Origin: Biscogniauxia marginata
Lineage: Eukaryota; Ascomycota; Sordariomycetes; Xylariales; Xylariaceae
Length of the DNA stretch: 64,000 nt
NCBI GenBank assembly: GCA_022695795.1
Contig: MU404176.1
Location: 1-64,000, forward strand
Direction: 5' to 3'
A program made the translations under genes and the position numbers. Positions within the stretch are counted from its first letter, which is position 1. Every line of letters begins with the position of its first letter. The notes under the pieces were generated by a model. The model saw only the letters and a program-made list of their open reading frames with translations. It was not told where the DNA came from and made no database searches. Below, piece after piece: positions 54,722 to 64,000 of this stretch.

Positions 54722-56345
54722 TTTTAATTCCGTTTCCTATCGCAGGAGAGGTTTGAGGTAGTTGTCTACAGATTTTTCATAAGACAATGTAAAGGAGAAG
54801 TACCTGAGGTCTAAGAACAGACCGAGAGTCCGCTACCATTTCTAGGAATTCTCACGTATACGTATACATATATATATGTGCTGTATTTACTCTGAATAAT
54901 TGGTCCTGCCTGCATCCACGACACTCATGCCACACTATTTTAAGCTTGGTGCAACGTAGAAAGGGAAGGGGAATGCATTCGCTATTAACGTAAGGGACGG
55001 GGGCGTACATCCGTTGTGCTGTACCCGCAACCGCTCAATACGAGATTCCTGGTGTCCCAACACTTCGGTAGCAAACATGTGACCTATATTAACGTTTTCA
55101 ACCTGTTGACATGCCATGATACTTCGACATATTGCTATAATAATAGCCCCGGTTTCAAGGGGGTGAAGGTGCATAACAGATTCAGAGAAGACGAGAGTAT
55201 AGGGTCACAATCAGGCTACCGAAAACGCCCGGTGAGCCTGAGAACATGCTAAATTTATGGGTGAGGTTTTCCGGAGAACATTTTATCCATGATTTATAGT
55301 TATGCGTTGAAAATTAGAGTGCAAGCACTTTTGATTTTTGTATGAAACTGCGTTGTCTCGGTAGTGCCGACCACCGTAGACCATAAACACCGACTTAGAT
55401 ATCAAGTCGGCCGGGCGTGATATTCATTTAGTTTTTATTCGCCTAGTTCCGTAACTTTATAGCCACGAGAAAGAATTCTCATCGAGGTTAAACGCGAGCC
55501 CAAATAAAGCAGGTAGTTCATCTTCACGAGGTACTTTGTAAGCTCCTGAATCTATGATGATAATAAAATATATGTAGTTGATAAGCAACTTACGGGTTCT
55601 AATGCTTGATACGCACAGCTTTCCCTCGTCGCCCGACTCTTCAGTAGAATCTGAAGCGGAAGAATCTATTCATAACAATAGCCGTGCCCAAAAGGGCAAG
55701 AACTAAAGCACGTACGTTGCCTTTTTTTAGACAAGATCGAGCCTGTACGCATCACCGTGGGCTATCAATAATGCCATCAATAATAAGAGGAGGTATGTTT
55801 GGTATAACGGAGTTGAAAGAGCTTAAACTAGAAATCCTGCCATTATATAGTGAAAAATACCTTACCTTATCGTAGTACGTCGAAAGATGGTATAGCCGGC
55901 CACCTGCTGCCCATCCTCAATTGCGTTTGCTTCATGTAATTCACATTCTCCCATGGTCTCTAGTTTGCGTTAGAATTGGCTAGACAAATCACGAAAATAT
56001 AGTAATCAGGAGTCTTGTTATGCTGTGTTTGTTAATATAGATATGAGGAGTGAATGAAAGGGGCGAGCAGTAATCTTGAGGGGAAAAGGAGAAAAAGCAG
56101 AAAGAGGGGGGGGGGCATGGTAAGCCGTAGTCCTAAAGCTTTCCTAAGCTATACATATCATGAACTACAACGTGCTTATGTGGGTTTTCAAAAGATAAGG
56201 TTGATGTTCCCATTCTATGGCAATTCACTCGGCGGCAGCGCGATCGTCATAAAAGACACGACATTTCTCAATCTCCCGAAGGCCCTAACTATGACCCCTC
56301 AGCTAGTATAGTGCCGGATTTCTCTGCTCTAGAAGCAGTTCGCTC
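54722..56345. other. Intergenic region, tail to promoter
   Basis: About 1.6 kb. Contains a perfect 12-bp palindrome GTATACGTATAC (54,856-54,867) and a TA-rich run close behind it, about 140 bp upstream of the secreted-protein start. AT-rich sequence with short ORFs only elsewhere. Confidence 0.55.
54856..54867. promoter_or_regulatory. 12-bp palindrome upstream of secreted-protein gene
   Basis: GTATACGTATAC is self-complementary and is followed by a TA-alternating tract that could act as a TATA region for the minus-strand gene. Function unproven. Confidence 0.35.
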
Positions 56346-59300
56346 CTAGAGAAACTTGGCTGGTACGATCCCCTGCGCATTGACAACATCCAGCCACAGG
56401 GTACACGATTCCTTCACCTCAACCCATGACTTGCCTATGGCATCCACGTCCTCACTCGATAGACCTACGTCGGTTGACAGGTCAATGTCATCCACCAGCC
56501 TCTGCAGCTCGTCCGCCATATCACTCGTCGCCGTTTCCAGGGCCTCCGCGCCCTCCACCACGCTCCCGAACAACGGCCGGACGGCCTGCAGCGCCGTGCT
56601 GGTCGTCTCGAGGTCCCGCCGCGTGCTCCGCAGGATAGTCAGCAGCTTTTCGATGTCGGCCAGCCCCAGACCGTCCACAACGGTCTTGACAGCGGCAGCC
56701 GTTTCAGTGGCGCCGAGTCCGAGCCATTGGGCGGCGGTCAGCACCTCGGCGACGGGGCCGAGGACGCCCAAGCCCACGAGAATTAGCGCCGACGCAAAGC
56801 TGAGCGCTACCACATCCCCGATCAGATTGATGATCTTGTCGCGTTCCTGTTTCTCGAGGTCGTCGATGTTCTTGTCGATCTCGGCCAGCTTCTGCTTGAT
56901 CTGCTCTAGGTTGGCCTCGATCTGCTTGAGCGCGAACTGGTAGTCCGCGGCGGCGGCCTTGAACTTGTTGGCCACGGTCGACGCCGCCGCCTCGTCCGCC
57001 CGCGCCGATTTAAGAGACGACCGGACGAATACTTCGAGCTTCATCTGACCTTCCTGGACGAGTTGTGCGCGGGTCTTCTGTAGCAGCGAGGTCGTGTAGA
57101 TGTCCTGGATGACGGAATACTCGGCCGACATCATATCAACATAATACCGCCGCAGTTTAGTCACCACGTCCAGTAGCGTCGTCTTGCCGGTTTGTTTCTC
57201 GTCCCAGTATCCGACGATGCCCGAGAGATAGGGCAGTTCGAGCAGCGTCTGCGCCTCGGTGAAGAAATCTTGCGCCTTCTTGGCCTGAGCGGCTACGCCG
57301 GACCCGAGCTCGCCGGGGGCATCGAGGGCGCCGACGACTTTTTCATTGTCTCCCGCAGCCGCTAGTCTCCGGCTAATAGTGGTCTCGATCGAGCTCAGGG
57401 CTTGGTTAGCGACATTGACGACCGCCGTCGTACCAGGCTTGGAGCTAATGTCAACACCCCGACTAGCGAGGATGTTGAGGACCTCCGTGGTGTTCTTCTG
57501 GATGTCCGCCCATTCCGTGGTCAAGAGTGACTCGTACATCGTCGGATTCTCCAGAACCTGTCCGAATACCCCGGCTAGTATGTTGTAGACGCTGCCTAGA
57601 CAACCGCTAACCGTCTGGACCATGTCGGTCCAGCTCAAGGAATAGCCATTCATGGACGCTCCGCTCTGTTCTTGAATATTGAGCCATGCTACGGCAGCGT
57701 CGATCTGTTTAAGCTTGGCCGACAAATCATTCTCGATCTCCGACTTCATCTCTTCAGTGTACGCGACTATGGCAATCCAGCCGCCCAGATAGACGTACCA
57801 TGGCACACTGATTTGTCTCTTCTCCTGATCAGCTCGGGCTTTAGTGGACTTGGCTTTGTCGTACAGTTCGTTTATTTGGCATTCCAGTCCCTGCTGGTAG
57901 TCCGTACAAGCGTGGTTGACATCGGTAAAGGCGTTGTTTGCCAGGGCAGAGTAGCTCTGGGCCGAGGAGCAATCATCCAGGGCCGTTTGCAGAAGAGTAT
58001 CCTTGAGCTTAGCAATATCGGCATCATCCCCCGACTTGGAATATTGCTTGTACTTCTCGAGAAGGTCCTGAATGTCGGCACACATGGCGTTCGTCTTTTG
58101 CAACATGCCGACCACGACCGGCACGGCGGTATCAATGTAGTTATCAATTTCAGTCCTGTCACTAGATGAGCCGTAAATTATGCCCTTAATTACGTCAGAA
58201 ATCGTGCTGAGACCGTCGAGCGCCAGCTTTCCTGCGTCAGATTTGGATATGTTGCCATTTATCAACTCAGCTGCACTACTAAGCCGGGGGATATCGTACC
58301 ACGTGCCGGAATGTACGTTGCCGGTGATCGAGGCCGCTTGCCTACGCAACTCCATGATGAAGACATTCTCCATATGTGCGTGGTACTTTGCGATGTTTCC
58401 GTTTGCGAGCTCGGCTTTTCCGCTCTCAACGTGAGCTTGTAGCTGTGTCTCAAGCTGGTAAGGACTCGGCAGAATCACTCGAACGGAGGAAGTAGCAGAC
58501 TTGGAGGGGATTTTGACGCCTTGCTTGTTCAATATGTCTAAATATAGCTGTGCGGCGTTATAAATGTCGTTGCTTACATTCTTCGCCGCGATGATGGACG
58601 ACTTGTCGGCGAGGAGACTCTCGCCAAGCTGCTCAGCAGTCGCTTCGTCCATGTCGCCAAGAGAAACGGCATCGTTGAACATTCGACCCCAGAATACGTT
58701 GAGCGTTGAGTACATGGAGTCGAGGTCGGTGAAGTTCTGGACAACAGCCGATAGCTCCGAGATTGCCGTGCTCGTGACATCTATCTGGGCATTCGTTTTG
58801 GATATCTGATCAGCTAGCTCGACCATCTTGACCCCGAGAGCAACGGAGGCGACGAACCCGGCAACGAAGAGGGCTCCAGCGCCAACGACCCAGAAGGCTG
58901 CGGCGCCGGTAGCAAGGGCGAGGATGCCGAGAGCTATGCCGAGGAACATGGCCGCGACAGCACCCCAGAAGGCCGCTTGGAGCTTACTGAGAGCCTCTTC
59001 TTGGGCCTTCAAGATGTTTTTCAGGCCCACCAATTTGTCCCTAAGGACTTGCAGTTGGATCGTAAGTTGAGACTTAACGTCGTGCAACTGATCGGTCATG
59101 ATATTCACCGTGTCCTTGGTGCCTCTGATTGCGGTGTCCATGATCTTGGCCCAGACTTTGGCATGGTCGACGAAACCATTGCCGGCAGCGATTGCATCCG
59201 CTGCTTGTTGGTCGTCGGGGGCATTGGCCCATTGGTCAGCAGCTTTCAGAAGAAGGTCAAGGTAGGTATCGTGAGTCCTGGCAAACGCACTGATCTTGTT

Positions 59301-60770
59301 GACTACGGGATAGAGGGCCATCTGGGTGTCGAGGTACCTAGATTTGAGCGTCTTCGTCAGGACTTGGAGGTCGAGCAGCACGCCCGGCGCGGCAACTCCA
59401 AGATTGACAACGCCATCCTGCTTAACCCAACGGGTCCATTGGAGTGACGGCTCCTGGCCATCGGAGGGAGGGTCCTGGACAAATCGTTTGTACAGGTAGC
59501 CATCTGCCTGGACTGCGACGGGTCCAATGTCGGTAGCTGTGAACTCTGTCGTCGGCTGGATTGGAGTTTTGTCGCCAATTGTGTATGTGCCCTGCTTGAA
59601 GTCGACGTAGAGAGTCCAGGTGTTATTCTGATCATCGACGGCCACTACAGAGTTGTTCCAGTACGCCATGCGTGTCCAATTGGGTGCATGCGCCGGACCA
59701 TCATCCCCCTTTTGATAGGAAATTGTATCCCATGAGTTGGATGGGTATATGTCGTCCCCGCTAAGCATCTTAATGGACCCGTCCTGCTGGAGAATCAGGA
59801 GGTGAAAGTCAGCTTGATTACGGTCGGCAGACAGGACCGCGAACGGAACGACACTACAGAGGTTGGCAGCTGCGAGAACCTTGTCGCCAATCTTCTCCCA
59901 TCGGTCGAGGTACATCTTGGGCCAATTTCCAACTGCCTCCTGCAGAATGGGGTCTTCTTTGTCCCTATGGCGTCTTCGCCAGACAGCAGTCCCGGCGGAG
60001 ATACAGAAGTCCCCTTTATAGGGGAAGAGGTGGACATTATTTTTGGAGTCAAGAGTCACACCGTCAGGGAGAGAACCGAAGTAGGTCCACTCGTCTTTCG
60101 TGCTGCTCTTAGAAAGGGTGTCTAACTTTGTCGCGAGATACATGATCTGGTTGTTTTTCAAACCGACGACAGGGACAGTGTTCAGAGTAGCAGAAAAGTT
60201 ATCCAGGTATGGCTTGGTCTGTGCAAGAGACTCAGTTTCAGCAATTCAATAGGCTTCTGGGAGAATGAGATACAAACCAGAACATCGTCGAAACTCGTGA
60301 CGATTGGTTCGATGGCATTTGCCATATCTTCGAGGCTCTGTGTTTGACTGCCCAGGCCCTTTTTGGAGTCCGGGGACATGGCCAGGAGGAGCGACTTAGC
60401 ATTGTCAGGTAGTGAGCGTCCCAAAATCACGGCCGACACCCGGGTGTGTTCTAGGGCCTCGGTCGCCTTGATGGACTTCTTCGGTCCCGTGGCTTGGGGC
60501 TTTTTGACAGCACGAAGCTTGGCAAGGGTGCTGTCGACCAGTGTGATAGTGCTCCGAAGAGCAGATACAGCCTACAATCTTGTATGAGTAGCGATCGATT
60601 CAGTGATGTTGGATTTGGGCTTCCAGGATTTGGCTCACCTTGGCCTTGGCTGCCTTGCTTTCGGCTGCCTCTTGGTCGTTGGTGACCTTGTTATCAGTAG
60701 CCTTGACTTCAGCATGGATGAAGTCTCTGACCCTGTCAGCAGAAGCAATGGCGTAGCTGATGGACTCCAT
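56346..60770 (-). CDS. Very large helical protein, candidate single-chain three-unit alpha-pore-forming protein
   Basis: Predicted 1,432 residues in three exons on the minus strand: 60770-60639, 60571-60278 and 60218-56346, all phase 0. Residues 1 to about 145 are helical and Ala/Lys/Ser-rich, without a signal peptide. About 185-423 is beta-rich with Trp/Asp-rich blades (DRWEKIGDKVLAAAN, FHLLILQQDGSIKML, WTLYVDF), like a lectin or beta-propeller. From about 430 to the end three helical units follow. Each has a hydrophobic segment (557-607, long and Ala/Gly-rich; 947-963, short; 1270-1312) and each closes with a related helix (694-715, 1048-1069, 1410-1431; for example LYLDILNKQGVKI). A long helical bundle with a hydrophobic hairpin is the plan of ClyA/HBL/NHE-type alpha pore-forming proteins. 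Assignment to that superfamily is inferred from layout only. Other membrane-active helical proteins remain possible. Confidence 0.75.
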
Positions 60771-60862
60771 GTTGAAGATTGGTATTGAGGTTGTTTCTGT
60801 CCTTCAGTACTAAGGTTTTTGGGCCAGAGATATCTCTCCTAGAAATGAGACGAGATCGCGAG

Positions 60863-60871
60863 CCTTTTATA
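60863..60871 (-). promoter_or_regulatory. TATA box of the three-unit helical protein gene
   Basis: TATAAAAGG on the minus strand lies about 93 bp upstream of the ATG at 60,770, a close match to the consensus TATAWAAR at a sensible distance. It suggests regulated, possibly inducible, transcription. Confidence 0.6.
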
Positions 60872-62379
60872 TTCAGTGAGGATTCGTTGTTCTATTTTCT
60901 CCAACCCCGTGTTCTCTAACTTACACAGTCCGTCATGACAGTGTAAGTTTTCCTCTATCCAAGAACCCCGCATCCTAACGGCGTGGTGTCTATGTTACTC
61001 AAGATCACAAAGCCACCTTGTATCGGGATTGCGTCCCGGGCCTCAGGGCGACAAGGTGATTATCGTAAGTGGTTGCACGATGAGAATACTGGTAGATGAT
61101 TTGGCTCTTTGGACCGTACAGCGGCGGCTTACTACTTATTGATGTTGCTCAAGCTGCAGAACCCTGTGTAAAAGCTCTGGGTTTCGTGATAGGTGATGTG
61201 ATCGAGTCGCTGAGATCACCTGTGAGGTTATTGTTGAGGCTACCGTTGTGATCGCCCTCGGTCCTCACCGGTGAGAGACTTTGTTAGTGCAGTTCTAACC
61301 TAATAGCCTTGATTTATCGAAGTAAAATCAATAATTTGCAGGACCATACTAATCGCATCGCATACCGAACACGTGTGGCGCGTGTGATTTACAATATCCT
61401 AATACACTCCTACCCTTAATAGTGAGTTCAGTTCACATGCTTAATCGAATCAGACCTAAACAATCAACGGCCTAGCGGTCGATTGGAAACTATTGTGGTA
61501 AAGCCTTCACTAGATATCCTCTCTATGGGGTTCGGCGAATCACTCGATGCGATCGATTGCAAATTCTGATAGCGACCTTCAGGTCACGAATGCTAGGGAG
61601 TGTATAGATCAAGGTCAGAAAGAAGTAGCTGCATGGCTGACTCAAACAGGCAGGTAATATAGGTTCATGAGATTGTTTCATGGTAAGACTTGCTAGCAAA
61701 TTCGTATTCCAATCCGCCTTTAATTTGAGAGGAAAGGGGATACAGCAGATCGTAGGAACTTTCCGCTCTAGTAGAATATTTCCTGTTTATGCCCCTCGAT
61801 GTACTAGGTATTGATCTTCAGTCGTGTTCTGCTTCCGACATGTAACAGGTAATATACTTTTATTGGTTCCATCTGCATGGTTGGTACAGATGAAGCCTTT
61901 CCTCAATCTACACTGTGAGCATTGTGTGCACAGTGGGATAGATGCGAGGCAGAGTAACTTGATCAAATTACGAAGCCCAACACCGAGGCGCGGGGTTATG
62001 TTGTCTATTGCGCTCAAAGGCAGTACCAAGGGATAGCCATATCGGGAAAGCCGAATGTTATATCACAAGTATGGTGACCGAATCTGCCATTGAGGTCATT
62101 CGTTGCATTCCGTAGCTAGAAGTTTCCATCGGAGCCATGTGTTCAGGAGTTCGAACGCCTAAGCGCTGTGAAAGTCAACGAGTCCAATGAGTTCCCCCAT
62201 CTATATTTGCTCCTAACTCCTTCCATATATAGCAACTCTTCATATAAACTTCTGTGGGCAAAGATTGACTGTCTTCCTTACCAAGTGGTCGATCTCAGTA
62301 GAATCACAAAACTGATGCATCACACTTGATGGCTAAGGTCGACTGGTCTTCCAAGACTACACCTTCTTTGCCGTTAAGT

Positions 62380-62890
62380 TGTTCGATTTATATCTCTTTT
62401 AATAATTCATTATTAATTACGAGTTTTAACTATTTTTAAAATTATATTTAATTATTAATAACTTTATAATTTTTAAACGTTAATAAGAATATTTATATAA
62501 ATCATCTCGTGTTAAATTTAATAATTAATTATTTTTAATGATACGAATATATATAAAGTAAAGAAAAAGATGATAAATTAATAGTGGAAAGCCTGGCTTT
62601 AAAGCCTTGCTAAGGCTCCTTTTTATAAATTTAATCTTTATATAATATTATACCCCTTACCATCTCATATCATTTAATATAATATTAAAATAAATAAATA
62701 AAGTGTATTAAACTATTAATTAAAAACCTTCATATATATAAACTTGAAGTTATATAGTTACTTTAATTTTATATATAAACATTAATTAGTTATTTAATAT
62801 TATGTCTTCCTCTTTATAGCTTTAAAATTATTATTCATTTTGATTGTTTAGCTATTAACTAGGGTTTGATTTATTTCACAATGATTAAGG
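62380..62890. repeat. Extremely AT-rich island, possible RIP-mutated DNA
   Basis: Almost pure A/T with frequent TTAAT/ATTAA strings and few C/G bases, ended sharply by normal sequence on both sides. Typical of RIP-mutated repeats; no source element visible. Confidence 0.55.
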
Positions 62891-63434
62891 TATATTACTA
62901 TATAGAAATGAGACGAGTTCAATTTCTCGTGCCCTTAGGAAAGCGTCACATGTGCTATTTGCACTAGAACCCGACGTTCACAAGTTCACATAAGAAAATC
63001 AAAATTTCCATAGTACTTAATTCTAAATATTATCTTCACTGCTGAACAATAAAGACTTTGCTGGGTCTGCGTAGGATAGGGGATCATCCCATGTCCCTAG
63101 ACTGGAACGAGTTACTTAACGGCACTTGACAAGGCATTCGAGAAAGAGCTCAAGGGATATCTTATTATTCCCAAGGACTGACTATATTTTAGTACTAAGA
63201 GTTAACACTCATGATATCTTAACTTAAAACTCGTTCTATAGTTTAATTTGTTGTATTCTAGATTTGTTTGTATACCACACCCCCTTTCTTTTTTTCTTGA
63301 AGATGGCGTCTCGAGATCTTTGATCTACTTGTCATGGTCTTTTAATTCTGGATGACCCTCCCTTCTACATGGCCGAATTATCAAGTGGCCATACTTCAAG
63401 CAATCCATGACTATCTGGCAAGATATTACTGACA

Positions 63435-63436
<2 letters not shown>

Positions 63437-63477
<41 letters not shown>
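63437..63477. repeat. (AC)20 microsatellite
   Basis: About 20 uninterrupted AC units read directly, 170 bp 3' of the MFS gene end. Confidence 0.95.
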
Positions 63478-63479
<2 letters not shown>

Positions 63480-63648
63480 AGAGAAAGAGTAATCAGGTAT
63501 TTGAAAATTGTCCGACGGACGTTTTTTCGAGTATACAAGAAAACGCTCATTTACGTATAACTTTGCAGAGGCGACGTTGAATATTGTTCTGGGGATCTAG
63601 TAGTACATATTAAGCGTGAAACAGACCTGGCTATTTAATATATCCAAA

Positions 63649-64000
63649 TCACGCTCGCTCATCTCGTCTACCAAGCGTATCTACATCTTCGACCGCGTGA
63701 TCCCGCCGTCCCTCGTCTCCGTGAATCCTCTTCTGCTCGGCCCTCGCCCTCTCCTTCTCCTTGTTCTTGAAGAAAAACAGCAATCCGATGTCGTAGAGGG
63801 CCTTCAGAGACCCCGAGCCCACGAACGAGACCCAGAAGAGGTCGTGGTCGACCAGGAACCCGGTGAGGATGGGCCCGAGGCTCTGGGCTGTGGTCTTGAT
63901 GACGTTGACCGTGCCCATGACCGCCGTCCTCTCGCCCGGGAGGATAACGGTGGCTAGAAATGCCGAACGCGGGCCAGTGTCCATGGATTGCGTGGAGGAA
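63649..64000 (-). CDS. MFS transporter, C-terminal part, cut by window edge
   Basis: The last about 117 residues of a minus-strand gene whose start lies beyond the right edge. The visible part, SMDTGPRSAFLATVILPGERTAVMG then NVIKTTAQSLGPILTGFL, matches the region around the 10th-12th membrane segments of fungal major facilitator transporters. Two or three hydrophobic segments follow (LGPILTGFLV, WVSFVGSGSLKALYDIGLLFFF) and then a charged cytosolic tail ending RRDERA. Substrate unknown; membership in a drug/toxin or metabolite exporter group is likely but cannot be fixed from this piece. High GC, as in the other accessory genes. Confidence 0.8.
   Translation of the reverse strand, partial: SSTQSMDTGPRSAFLATVILPGERTAVMGTVNVIKTTAQSLGPILTGFLVDHDLFWVSFVGSGSLKALYDIGLLFFFKNKEKERARAEQKRIHGDEGRRDHAVEDVDTLGRRDERA

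Larger units (their letters stand above)
60771..63648. other. Intergenic region with AT-rich island and CA microsatellite
   Basis: About 2.9 kb upstream of the large helical-protein gene and downstream of the MFS gene. Short ORFs only. Includes the AT-rich island (62,380-62,890) and a CA microsatellite (63,437-63,477). Confidence 0.6.

Noticed and set aside
56356..56943. 195-codon frame opposite the large helical protein
   Set aside because: Ser/Ala/Thr-rich shadow of the sense codons with no independent support.
63437..63477. CRISPR-like or functional repeat array
   Set aside because: Simple AC dinucleotide repeat without spacers. No CRISPR array is present anywhere in this eukaryotic segment.

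Overview
This is a nuclear segment of a filamentous ascomycete (Pezizomycotina, most likely a Sordariomycete). The genes carry short introns of about 45-170 nt with GT/AG borders. The recognisable proteins are typical of filamentous fungi: a TOK-type outward-rectifying K+ channel, a fungal CCCH zinc-finger protein, a pisatin-demethylase-like P450, a BBE-type flavoprotein and an MFS exporter. A nuclear tRNA-Pro with an intron is present, and the spacers contain many TACCTAGGTA-type motifs and microsatellites. All exon boundaries were read by eye from splice signals and reading frame; none has transcript support.

Layout. Positions 1-12,667 are a gene-poor block in which I cannot support any intact gene. 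Positions 12,668-36,517 are a housekeeping-type region: LSB5-like VHS/GAT protein (-), a conserved fungal protein of unknown function (+), CCCH zinc-finger protein (+), TOK channel (-), alpha/beta-hydrolase-like protein (+), tRNA-Pro (-), histidine phosphatase (-), a small Lys/Ala/Glu-rich protein (+), PP2A activator PTPA/RRD1 (-) and a large nuclear-type protein (+). A long coiled-coil protein follows at 38,956-42,871 (+). From about 44 kb to the right edge the content becomes accessory: cytochrome P450 (-), BBE-family FAD oxidase (-), a small unknown protein (+), a secreted Cys-containing glycoprotein candidate (-), a 1,432-residue helical protein (-), and the C-terminal end of an MFS transporter (-) cut by the window edge. 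Two very AT-rich islands (about 51.5-52.1 and 62.4-62.9 kb) lie in this accessory part.

Functional reading. The left half serves endocytosis/actin (LSB5-like), phosphatase regulation (PTPA), K+ homeostasis (TOK) and RNA-related functions. In the right half a P450, a BBE oxidase and an MFS exporter within 20 kb resemble tailoring and export parts of a specialised-metabolism locus, but no backbone synthase is visible in the window. The most unusual object is the 1,432-residue protein at 56,346-60,770. It appears to join a beta-rich, possibly propeller-like N-terminal part to three successive helical units, each with its own hydrophobic segment and each closing with a related motif. This looks like a single-chain counterpart of three-component alpha-helical pore-forming systems (HBL/NHE type), a hypothesis that structure prediction could test.
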